NCBI RefSeq assembly: GCF_964355755.1
Contig: NC_092671.1
Location: 16,897,501-16,961,500, forward strand
From: Antedon mediterranea
Taxonomy: Eukaryota > Echinodermata > Crinoidea > Comatulida > Antedonidae
DNA length: 64,000 bases
Reading direction: 5' to 3'
Under the pieces are notes generated by a model that was not told where the DNA came from, made no database searches, and worked only from the letters and a program-made list of their open reading frames with translations. Positions 1 to 9,137 of the stretch are shown in pieces. Every line of letters begins with the position of its first letter. Positions within the stretch are counted from its first letter, which is position 1. Both the position numbers and the translations under genes were made by a program.

Positions 1-404
1 TAATAAAGACATAACTTTTTTTCCTCTAGATTTCATTATAAATCAGCCGTATAATTTATCGGTACCTCGAATGCTATAGACGCGATCACAGAAAAGTGAA
101 AAATATGATGAAATTGCAAAAAGAGTGTGCACTACCGTTTAACGCGCACACGTCATGGCAACGCTTAAAATTGCCTGAAACGTACTCTAATTTCATCGAA
201 AATAATTTTTGACAATTTTTTAAATTGTAAGCGCCCTTACGCATGCGTGATATGCGCTACGCACATAATTGTATTGCAATATGATGAAATATGACCTGAA
301 ATGTATAAGTACAAAATTTGGTTTAATTATGATACATTCTTGTGAAGATATGATTTCATACATTTCAACATAATGTCATTAAATCGCGCGCGTCCTTATT
401 ATAT
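1..404. repeat. dispersed repeat, copy A (reverse copy at 42310-42680)
   Basis: No gene is seen. The stretch of about 80-400 is recognisably the reverse complement of about 42310-42680. Shared tracts include the segment around 165-215 (AAAATTGCCTGAAACGTACT) and the CGCATGCG/GCGCTACGCAC block at 240-265. This is an interspersed repeat present at least twice in the window in opposite orientations. The family was not identified. Confidence 0.6.
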
Positions 405-610
405 ATAGCGCATGAGACTTGCAATGCTGTTGTGCCCTGAAAAACGCACGAGAACAAAATTTGAGAAGACGAAACGCATTATGACATGTTACGACGGAAT
501 AAGGGTGACGATCATCAGATCTCGATTGACCCTATAACACAAATGAACCACTACAAAAACTAAGGTCGTTCCTCCTACACGAATTGTTATTAAAATATTC
601 ACACATTTAG
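405..610. repeat. diverged fragment of the LamG-locus inverted-repeat arm
   Basis: This segment resembles the right arm at about 4165-4430 in the same orientation. It shares a GCGCATGAGAC..TGCAATGCTG block near 410-430, ATCATCAGATCTCGA near 512-526, CACTACAAAAACTAA near 549-563 and CACGAATTGTT near 578-590. Divergence is clear (substitutions and small indels), so this copy is older than the two near-identical arms. It implies that a related unit once existed, or still exists, to the left of the window. Confidence 0.6.
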
Positions 611-649
611 AGTCAAAATAAAAGGCAGGTGTGAAAGGGAGCTATTGGC

Positions 650-1148
650 AATATAAGGTCTTGATCTTAGTTTTCTTGATCTTAGGTCTTATTAGGAGGT
701 CTTAGTTTTCGTGATCTTAGGTCTTATTACGGGGTCTTAGTTTTCTTGATCTTAGGTCTTATTAGAAGGTCTTAGTTTTCGTGATCTTAGGTCTTATTAG
801 AAGGTCTTAATTTTCGTGATCTTAGGTCTTATTAGGGGGTCTTAGTTTTCTTGATCTTAGGTCTTATTAGGGGGTCTTAGTTTTCGTGATCTTAGGTCTT
901 ATTACGGGGTCTTAGTTTTCGTGACCTTAGGTCTTATTAGGGGGTCTTAATTTTCGTGATCTTAGGTCTTATTAGGGGGTCTTAGTTTTCTTGATCTTAG
1001 GTCTTATTAGGGGGTCTTAGTTTTCGTGATCTTAGGTCTTATTACGGGGTCTTAGTTTTCGTGATCTTAGGTCTTATTACGGGGTCTTAGTTTTCGTGAC
1101 CTTAGGTCTTATTAGGGGGTCTTAGTTTTCGTGATCTTAAGTTTCGTG
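650..1148. repeat. 35-bp minisatellite
   Basis: About 14 head-to-tail copies of a 35-bp unit containing GGTCTTAGTTTTCGTGATCT followed by TAGGTCTTATTAGGG. Units differ by a few bases (TTCG/TTCT, AGGG/ACGG/AGAA). No coding potential. Confidence 0.9.
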
Positions 1149-1350
1149 ACTTTCTTTCATCATTGCATTTTACGCAATGCTATTGCTACGTTTTGACCTG
1201 TCAACGTTTCAATACAAACATTAGGGTCTGTTAATTCTGGCTCTGGCTTTTTAAGTAAAAAAGACAAACAAATAAACCAACATAAATTTTTAAGAACACT
1301 TTCAGTTCGTTATACAATACCGTAGTGGTACCAAATAGTTATGGAATTTT
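1149..1350. repeat. direct repeat S, copy 1
   Basis: The stretch starting CTTTCTTTCATCATTGCATT reappears in direct orientation at 4729-4930. Downstream landmarks such as GGGTCTGTTAATTCT and a TAAAAAAGAC/TAAAAGACG block are also shared. The two copies bracket the LamG inverted-repeat unit and suggest that the whole unit was tandemly duplicated. Confidence 0.6.
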
Positions 1351-1500
1351 CATTTTTTATTTTATTTTATTTTATTTTATTCAATCAAAACCAACAGCGA
1401 TAAATACCGCCACTAACAGGTTTGAAACATAAAACAATACAACATCAAAAACGGTTAACAATAAAATACAGATAAAATATATATATATATATATATATAA
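1351..1500. repeat. simple repeats (TTTTA)n and (TA)n
   Basis: A TTTTA pentanucleotide run lies near 1351-1380 and a TA run near 1475-1498. The rest up to 1799 is AT-rich sequence with no gene seen. Confidence 0.8.
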
Positions 1501-1799
1501 AACATAGATTGGCATGCCATAAATAATTTCAATTAAAACAGGTTATGCAGACTGTTCAAGAAGTGAACACATCATCGTCCTCTTAAAATAACCAAGTCTA
1601 TCATTAAAAATATCGATATGATTGCTATTTAGATTATTAAATGTATAAGGTAGTCTATGAAAAAGTCCCCTCTTAGTACAGTCGACACGGCTAAAAGGAA
1701 TATGCAATAAATGTCTATTTCGTGTACGACCAGGAACATTTAAACTAAATAGTGAAATTAATGAACAGTCATATTTAGAATTTAAAATATTATATAAAA

Positions 1800-2637
1800 T
1801 TTTTTTTTTTATAATAGATATACCGAATAGGCTATAAAAAAGCTGCGCTTGCTTTTACTTTTCACAAGGCCTTTCATTTCATATATTTATTTGACCAACA
1901 AACCATAATATAAAATATACAGAGATGAATTGGTCAGAGACTGCTAAAGTAAATAAAATTGCTATAACTGCAAGAGTCAGCAGTCAGCAGTTTCATGAAC
2001 TAAAATAAATTCATAATAAACAGTAATTTAACTTGAATATGTTAAGAACAATTCGTGCACGTGGGAACTAGTTTAGTTTTTGTAGTGAGTCATTGTGTCA
2101 TGGAACAGTCGAGATCTGATAATCGGCACTATATGCCAACTTTCCGTCGTTCTGCAGTCGGGAATTTCGTCAGTAAGTAATGGAGTAAAGAGAGACGTCA
2201 ACATTGTGTCCTATGCTTTTTATATAGGTAAGGTACGTAACTTATCACGTGCGCTTTTCTAGGCACGTCAGCATTGCAGTCTCTCATGCGCTTTAATATT
2301 CACGTCGACGCATATATCCGCCTCTCATGCGCTTTTATTATGGAGCGTCAATCAAAGATGTCTCATACGTCTCATAATTACAAAATATATTGTATATTTT
2401 TTGTCTGCAAATCAGTATCTTTTATTAGTAAGAGCAACTATAAAAAATAATTTTGTAATATAGAATCGAGAAATGATAAATCAGTTGTTGCTTTGTTATA
2501 GTTTGAATGTAACAAAAATTAGCAAAACATTTTCATTTTCGTCAGAAAAGTTGATTTCGTTAACTATAAAGGAACGCACATTCAAAGATTCTTACCGGAG
2601 TTAATAATAATGTTAGTTTTCTGTTTAAGTTGTAAAC
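1800..2637. repeat. left arm of ~838-bp inverted repeat around the LamG gene
   Basis: This arm is the reverse complement of 3820-4658 across its whole length, with only occasional mismatches or one-base indels (for example near 2105 versus 4351, and at the outer poly-T). The inner boundary is the GTTTAAGTTGTAAAC tract at 2623-2637. The arms are collinear with a single centre at about 3229. The arm includes several degenerate GCGCATGAGA...GACGT motifs between about 2205 and 2350. Confidence 0.92.
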
Positions 2638-2799
2638 CAATGTATGGAAAACCTTGGACCTGACTGTCCTTTACCTCAGATTTACGAAACACCTTTTCCT
2701 GACGACGGACATAAACAACCTTAACATAACACCACGGATTAACAAAATAAAAAATGTTGGATTATGGTATTAAAAAAAGGAAATCTAACAGGACATAAG

Positions 2800-2815
2800 T
2801 TTATTATAAATACGG
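2800..2815 (+). promoter_or_regulatory. candidate TATA box of the LamG gene
   Basis: A TATAAATA-type element near 2805-2812 lies about 55 bases before the ATG at 2865, a sensible distance for a short 5' UTR. It sits between the inverted arms, so the promoter core belongs to the unique spacer and not to the repeat. Confidence 0.45.
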
Positions 2816-2864
2816 CGATAGTTTTTTCTGAGATGAACATTCATTTTATCATCATTTAGTCACA

Positions 2865-3734
2865 ATGAAGGTGTGGGTAGGATTATTCTACATACTGTTT
2901 CTTATCGTCAACGGGATTCAGTCCTGTAAAGAGAGATGCGACACAAGTTTGAACGTCAATCTTTCTGGTACGGATGACTCACAATGCGCATACGTGTTTT
3001 CGATTCCCGCTAAAGTTAATGGAAAATGTCCTCCATTAAAAGAGGCCGTAAAACAACTCTGCGATAAATACGATTCGGAAGACACACTGGCCCAACACCT
3101 GATTGGATACTACCCGTTTGACAGGGATTCCCTGGACTACTCTGGAAATGAACGAAACGGTGCCATAACCGGAGGATTGTCGTACGACAGCGGAATAAAA
3201 GGCAAAGCTGGTAAATTCGATGGCAGCACTAAAGTTGTTGTAGACGACTTTCGTAATTTCAACTTCGGATCAAAGTTTTCTGTCAGCGCATGGTTCCAAC
3301 GAACAACCACAACCAACTACCAAGGTATTGTCAACAATGGGTATTACAGTACCGGCGGCTGGGAGATTCGAATGGGCAGAGAATTTTCTGGACAAATGCT
3401 TGGTGGAGGAATCATAACCAGTGATAGTTCCACAGCGTGGGATTATATCAATCTTAGAGCCGCCCCGAATACATGGCATCATGTTGTTATGACATATGAT
3501 GGACAATTACTTTCGTTCTATCTTGATGGTGAAAAACAAGTTGGTGATGAAGACTGCTGTAGTGGAACCATTTTGGTGAAGAACACTCCGGTAACGATTG
3601 GACAAGCAGGCGTAGGTATGAACCTGGAGTACTTTGTTGGTCTTATTGATGAAGTGAAGCTCTTCGATATATCTTTAACGGCTGACCAAGTGGATGCTCT
3701 CTACAAGGACAATAACATTGGTTTACCTCAATAG
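2865..3734 (+). CDS. secreted LamG/concanavalin-A-like domain protein, intronless
   Basis: A single open frame of 289 residues. Residues 1-20 form a hydrophobic signal peptide ending before a Cys-rich stretch, so secretion is predicted. From about residue 80 to 285 the protein reads as a LamG-like jelly-roll domain: the entry motif GYYPFDRDSLDYSGN, then SVSAWFQ, WHHVVMTYDG, SFYLDGE and a closing GLIDEVKLFDISLT. Such domains usually bind glycans or matrix ligands; the ligand here is unknown. No intron is needed, and the frame is intact despite lying inside a large inverted repeat. Whether it is a host gene duplicated with its flanks or cargo of a foldback-type mobile element cannot be settled here. 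The start is the only sensible ATG for the signal peptide. Confidence 0.85.
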   Translation: MKVWVGLFYILFLIVNGIQSCKERCDTSLNVNLSGTDDSQCAYVFSIPAKVNGKCPPLKEAVKQLCDKYDSEDTLAQHLIGYYPFDRDSLDYSGNERNGAITGGLSYDSGIKGKAGKFDGSTKVVVDDFRNFNFGSKFSVSAWFQRTTTTNYQGIVNNGYYSTGGWEIRMGREFSGQMLGGGIITSDSSTAWDYINLRAAPNTWHHVVMTYDGQLLSFYLDGEKQVGDEDCCSGTILVKNTPVTIGQAGVGMNLEYFVGLIDEVKLFDISLTADQVDALYKDNNIGLPQ

Positions 3735-3819
3735 ATGTTTTTTCTGTCTAATACTGTACTAAAATTAATTAATTTTAATTTTAATTAATTAAAACTGATT
3801 TGTTTATTAATACCACTTT

Positions 3820-4658
3820 GTTTACAACTTAAACAGAAAACTAACATTATTATTAACTCCGGTAAGAATCTTTGAATGTGCGTTCCTTTATAGTTAACGA
3901 AATCAACTTTTCTGACGAAAATGAAAATGTTTTGCTAATTTTTGTTACATTCAAACTATAACAAAGCAACAACTGATTTATCATTTCTCGATTCTATATT
4001 ACAAAATTATTTTTTATAGTTGCTCTTACTAATAAAAGATACTGATTTGCAGACAAAAAATATACAATATATTTTGTAATTATGAGACGTATGAGACATC
4101 TTTGATTGACGCTCCATAATAAAAGCGCATGAGAGGCGGATATATGCGTCGACGTGAATATTAAAGCGCATGAGAGACTGCAATGCTGACGTGCCTAGAA
4201 AAGCGCACGTGATAAGTTACGTACCTTACCTATATAAAAAGCATAGGACACAATGTTGACGTCTCTCTTTACTCCATTACTTACTGACGAAATTCCCGAC
4301 TGCAGAACGACGGAAAGTTGGCATATAGTGCCGATTATCAGATCTCGACTGGTCCCATGACACAATGACTCACTACAAAAACTAAACTAGTTCCCACGTG
4401 CACGAATTGTTCTTAACATATTCAAGTTAAATTACTGTTTATTATGAATTTATTTTAGTTCATGAAACTGCTGACTGCTGACTCTTGCAGTTATAGCAAT
4501 TTTATTTACTTTAGCAGTCTCTGACCAATTCATCTCTGTATATTTTATATTATGGTTTGTTGGTCAAATAAATATATGAAATGAAAGGCCTTGTGAAAAG
4601 TAAAAGCAAGCGCAGCTTTTTTATAGCCTATTCGGTATATCTTTATTAAAAAAAAATT
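3820..4658. repeat. right arm of ~838-bp inverted repeat around the LamG gene
   Basis: Mirror copy of 1800-2637. It starts with the GTTTACAACTTAAAC tract and ends in an A-rich run near 4650-4658. Between about 4125 and 4265 it carries four degenerate units of the pattern AAAGCGCATGAGA...GACGT. The last of these (TATATAAAAAGCATAGGACA) closely resembles the tandem units in front of the TRIM gene. Confidence 0.92.
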
Positions 4659-4728
4659 CAAATGACACAAACAGCCGATGGCTGAAACCGTAGTCGTACA
4701 TTATAAAGCTTTTTTGAATTGGTAGCCA

Positions 4729-4930
4729 ACTTTCTTTCATCATTGCATTTCCGCAATCCTTTTCCAGCCCGTTGTGTACAGCAGTCGGCTCTGTCAACCT
4801 TACTCGGGTCTGTTAATTCTTTTGACATCGGCTTCTTAAACGTAAAAGACGCCCTTTAGGTCGGCCAAAAACAAATCTTTATTATAATACCGATTTACAT
4901 TGGATGATTATGGTAATATATATTTATAAC
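4729..4930. repeat. direct repeat S, copy 2
   Basis: Direct-orientation partner of 1149-1350, sharing CTTTCTTTCATCATTGCATT and GGGTCTGTTAATTCT with the same spacing order. It lies 70 bases outside the right arm. Confidence 0.6.
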
Positions 4931-4997
4931 AAAAAATACATTATATTTTGCTGTAGTTCTGTTCTCGAACCCTTACGTCTATTGAAACCACCCCGTC

Positions 4998-5395
4998 AAA
5001 GCGCATGATACGGTTATGCCGATGTGCCATATAAAATCGTTTGAGAATGCAATGTCGACGTAACCATATAAAATCGCATGCGACACAAGGCCGACGTACC
5101 ATATAAAATCGCATGCGACACAACGCCGACGTACTATATAAAATCGCATGCGACACAAGTCCGACGTACTATATAAAATCGCATGCGACACAAGTCCGAC
5201 GTACTATATAAAATCGCATGCGACACAAGTCCGACGTCCCATTATAAAATCGCATGCGACACAACGCCGACGTACCATACAAAATCGCATGCGACACCAG
5301 GCCGACATACTATATAAAATCGGATGCGACACAACGCCGACGTACTATATAAAATCGCATGCGACACAAGGTCGATGTACCATTATATGCGACGC
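4998..5395. repeat. 35-bp TATA-containing tandem array upstream of the TRIM gene
   Basis: About 11 units of 35 bp. Each full unit contains CCGACGTAC, then ATATAAAATC, then the palindrome CGCATGCG and GACACAA. Unit starts at 5091, 5126, 5161 and 5196 show the exact period. The left units (about 4998-5090) are degenerate. The array ends about 230 bp before the TRIM start codon. Apparent reading frames inside it are by-products of the repeat. Confidence 0.88.
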
Positions 5396-5625
5396 ACGAT
5401 ATGTATAGTAAAACAGCTCTTCACAACAACATCTGTTGTTTATTGATCAATTCATACACTCACATTATACAGTATTCTTGATAAATGGGACTAACACAGC
5501 TTTTTATTGATTTTATAATTACCGCTAATGGATAGGGATTCACCACATCGATGTATCCTATTGAAATTGAACGTCGGATTATTTAGTATATAGTTCACTC
5601 AAAATTAAGTAATAACAGTTTTAAA

Positions 5626-7407
5626 ATGGCTTCCGACCGTTCAGACGAATATATGCGACTCATCGTGTGTCAGCTCTGTAAAGATGTTTACAACGTGCCG
5701 AAACTTTTAAATTGTCTTCATAGCTTTTGTGAACAATGCTTGCCATTAACGGATACCAATGAGGTGATTTGTAATATTTGTAATCTGTCTACACCTGTCC
5801 CGGATGGAACTGGAAAACTTAAAACAAACAATTTTCTCTTAAAGTTGTCTGGAAAGATTGCTAGTTTTAGCAAATCAATTTTAAGCGATAACCCAATAGT
5901 TTGCACGAGTTGCGACAACGAAGAAGCATTCTTCTGCTGTAATGAGTGCGATGACTTTTTCTGCGACGACTGCAGACACGCCCATTCTAAGGTCAGATTG
6001 ACGCGTAGTCATTTCATCTTTAGCGTCAGTGATATAAAGAACGGCCTGTTTGATATAAGGCATGTTGCAAGAACACTGTTAGAAGAGTGTCCTAGACATA
6101 CTGGTGAGGAAATCCGGTTCTTCTGCAAGACGTGTGGTTATCTCATATGCCGTGACTGCTTATTATGCGATAACCATCTCAAAGGAGATCACGAGTGCAT
6201 CTCTGTGAGGGATGTAGTGAGTTCTTCTAAAAAGGAACTCGATAAGGCGCTGGCGACTGTTCACCAGAAGAAAAAAGAATTAGTAACAGCTTCTGAGGCA
6301 ATAGAGAGTCTATTAGATGATATCGAAAGTGCTGTTTCTGAAGAAGAAAGTAGAGTAAATTTAAGTGCAATACAACGTATTAGAACCATCGAAGAGGAGC
6401 GAGAACAGAAGTTGAAGTTCATTAGATCGAAGAAAAACGACAATGTGAAAGATCTTTCTACTATTCTTGAACAAATCGACATTGGTTTAAGAAATATTAC
6501 AGACATTACGTCCTTTTCGAGCAACCTTGTTGATTTTGGTCAAGCTACTGATATTCTAGTTTTTAAGAATCGAGTTATTACACATGCTAATACGATAGCT
6601 TCAGTAGTAAGTGTACCAACGATTCCTTCTTATGTCAATAACATCACTGTGCCAGAGGTTAAACAGGAGTCGTTTGAAAAGATAGATAAAGCGACACAGA
6701 TCACATCGATAGTGGAAGCAAAAGTAATTGGAGAGGTTCAATCTATTGGAACTTCGACAGATGATTTAGAGGTGATTTGTGAGTTTGAAGAAAATACGAA
6801 AAACGAAACGCCAGACACAAACGGTGATGACGAAGATGATGAAGTTACTATTATCGAGGACAACATGTGCGACACGATACGACAATTTGTATTTGATATC
6901 ATAACTAAAACATTTATCGAACACAAAGAGTATTCTGCTGATGTCATTTCGTCAATCAAACGTGTTCTGGAAAATAAGTTTGGACCTTTTTGGCATATAT
7001 TTACCGGCAAAGCATTCGCTTGGAACATAGCACCGTTGAATTTAGATTACGCAGTACTTGAAGCAGGGGACCAACGTGTCACTGTGTTCTGTTCCGGTTC
7101 TGTCAACGTTCCGAGGCAAACACTGGATCAAAAGGCTATTATCGTTGAAACAGACATGGCTGAGACTATGAAACGAGACGTAGTGCGCTTCTCGAAGCAG
7201 GCCATGTCCAGGTATCCGAACCGTTCCGACATTGCCAAAAACGTTGCTGACGTTTTTCGTAGAAAATATGGAGGAAAGTGGCAGTGTTTTGTTTTGGGTA
7301 AAGGCTCAATGGTTGGGTTCTCTAAATTACTAACTGCTACAAATAGTTGTATATATATTACAATTGGTCCAGAGGTTGTGCTTCTTCTAAAGCTGTCCAG
7401 TAGATGA
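5626..7407 (+). CDS. TRIM-type RING E3 ligase with two C-terminal LC8 (dynein light chain)-like domains
   Basis: An intronless gene of 593 residues. The RING finger is C3HC4 (C15, C18, C30, H32, C35, C38, C49, C52). B-box 1 starts at C93-C96 and B-box 2 runs about 155-195 (C155, H158, C167, C170, C175, C178, H184, H189). A Glu/Lys-rich coiled coil follows (about 200-300), then an acidic linker. Instead of SPRY, NHL or filamin, the tail holds two copies of a DYNLL/LC8-like fold: a divergent one at about 405-493 and a clear one at about 502-593, with ETDMAETM, a KYGGKWQCFV-type core and a terminal VVLLLKL strand. RING TRIMs are ubiquitin ligases. LC8 dimers bind short linear motifs and dynein intermediate chain, so adaptor-driven substrate choice or dynein coupling is a reasonable inference. 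AATAAA at about 7559 may serve as poly(A) signal. Confidence 0.9.
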   Translation: MASDRSDEYMRLIVCQLCKDVYNVPKLLNCLHSFCEQCLPLTDTNEVICNICNLSTPVPDGTGKLKTNNFLLKLSGKIASFSKSILSDNPIVCTSCDNEEAFFCCNECDDFFCDDCRHAHSKVRLTRSHFIFSVSDIKNGLFDIRHVARTLLEECPRHTGEEIRFFCKTCGYLICRDCLLCDNHLKGDHECISVRDVVSSSKKELDKALATVHQKKKELVTASEAIESLLDDIESAVSEEESRVNLSAIQRIRTIEEEREQKLKFIRSKKNDNVKDLSTILEQIDIGLRNITDITSFSSNLVDFGQATDILVFKNRVITHANTIASVVSVPTIPSYVNNITVPEVKQESFEKIDKATQITSIVEAKVIGEVQSIGTSTDDLEVICEFEENTKNETPDTNGDDEDDEVTIIEDNMCDTIRQFVFDIITKTFIEHKEYSADVISSIKRVLENKFGPFWHIFTGKAFAWNIAPLNLDYAVLEAGDQRVTVFCSGSVNVPRQTLDQKAIIVETDMAETMKRDVVRFSKQAMSRYPNRSDIAKNVADVFRRKYGGKWQCFVLGKGSMVGFSKLLTATNSCIYITIGPEVVLLLKLSSR

Positions 7408-9137
7408 AGAGACAACTGTATCATGAATAACCAATTGCATTTTGTTTTAAAGCAAGCCTGCAGAAAAACATAATGGGAAGGTTGTGGGATTAAAGTAGGA
7501 TTAGAAATAGGGGCAGAAAATCCTGTGAAACATTTCTTAATCTAATCACAACTTTACCAATAAACAATATTGTTATATATATATTTAATATTAAATTATT
7601 CTTATTATATACATATACATTGTACAGTATACATCAGATAAAATAACACATAAAATAATCAAACCAAATTCAATGTCTTTGGTGTTTACAAGTGCTAGAA
7701 ATATGTCAATATGCGTACAAAATAATTTGTTTCAGGTCATACTAATCTTTGCCCAGTAGGACCCTGCAGGGTTTCATCATACAGTACATCCTAAAATTAT
7801 ATTTAAGGTTATTTTAATATTTTATACATTTTTAAATAAAAAATAGTTAATTTAAGTCAAAATACTGATTAGATTTATTCCGAAAAACTGAAGACCGCCT
7901 TCTGTGATGAGTGATGTTTTGTGGGGTTGAAGCTGACGATTGATGCATTTAGAATGAAAAGTTTAACAATTACTAATTTCAACTAGTTTCTGGAAATATA
8001 AATATATATATAAGTTTAATTTACCACTAAAGCATGTTAATAATATATACTTGAAATCATTTTATATCATAAAATCAGGCGATACTGGGTCTACCGGACG
8101 AAGATTAATATGATTGTTTGTTTTTCGCATACACCTGGCATACCGTCAAAGTTACTCCATCCATGTGTCATACGTCAGTATTGTCCTGCTTCAGACACAA
8201 AAGCATGGTAGTAATATTAAATTTTTAAATCAATCATCTTTCTTGCTATAGTCTCTATAAAGCTGCATATATGACGAAATTGATTATTAAGGCAAAAATG
8301 TGCATTTTAAAAATACAAAGCAGTGGTTTCATTTCTATGTTTAGAAAACATAAATCTTCACGCTTGGTTGAACGGCTCTAATCAATCATAAAAGTCATTC
8401 ATTGATACGAATCTATTGGCAGACAAAAAGCTCTTAGCCAACCAATATGCCTTTTCACAAAGAAATATCCATGTGTAACAACCTTTACAAGGCACACACA
8501 CTAGATAAAGTAGAAGCCTCATTAGGGACCCACAAAGTGTTCCCTTAATAGGGGTGTCCAAAATGTGGAGTTCAACTATATTGTTTAAAGTTGTTATCTC
8601 TTAAATTAAATGTATATATAAATAACAAAAAATAATTAAGTACTATTTATTACTATTTACACATTTCAATGATTTTTTAGCGATTATTTCACAACTAAAG
8701 ATGTCTAAAATATTGATGTGATTTTCTATAGAATTCGTTAATATTGCAAGTCAAATAACGCACAAGTCTAACTTCATATGAAGCGCACTCTCGGGTATTC
8801 ACAATGTTGTACATGTCGCACCATTGTAAATACCCTCGAGTGCGAGTGCGCTCCACTAACGCACTCCGACTTCTGCATTATTGGTATATTATCAGAATCA
8901 CTGTGGTATCGATACATCGTTTCCATTTGAATCACTTTTGACTACTGTTTTTCCATGCTAGTCACGTTAATCGGTGAAAGTAAAATTGTTTCAACTTTCA
9001 TCGATTACACAATGATTGAATGACATATTTCCAAAATTGCTTTACAAATTTGTACATAAATTATCAAAATGGACAAAATGAAAGCATGAATTTCTTTTTT
9101 TTTGGTCACAAGCTTCTAAAAGTTGTCTACAAATTTC
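7408..9137. other. 3' UTR of the TRIM gene and intergenic region
   Basis: No gene is seen. The stretch contains a candidate AATAAA at about 7559-7564 and TA-rich runs. A degenerate GGGACCCACAAAGTGTTCCC...TAATAGGGGTGTCC motif at about 8525-8562 belongs to a dispersed family. An inverted pair lies at about 8780-8860: GCGCACTCTCGGGTATTCAC versus TAAATACCCTCGAGTGCG. Confidence 0.6.
8770..8885. repeat. small inverted repeat, related to the 12.7-13.2 kb array
   Basis: Arms GCGCACTCTCGGGTATTCAC and GTAAATACCCTCGAGTGCG face each other across a short loop. The core GCGCACTCGAGGGTATTTAC is the same as in each unit of the tandem array at 12750-13205. Confidence 0.6.

Noticed and set aside
5148-5408. 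Open frame of 86 codons in the 35-bp array
   Set aside because: Its repeated peptide simply follows the DNA repeat, the opposite strand is equally open, and no start context or homology is seen.
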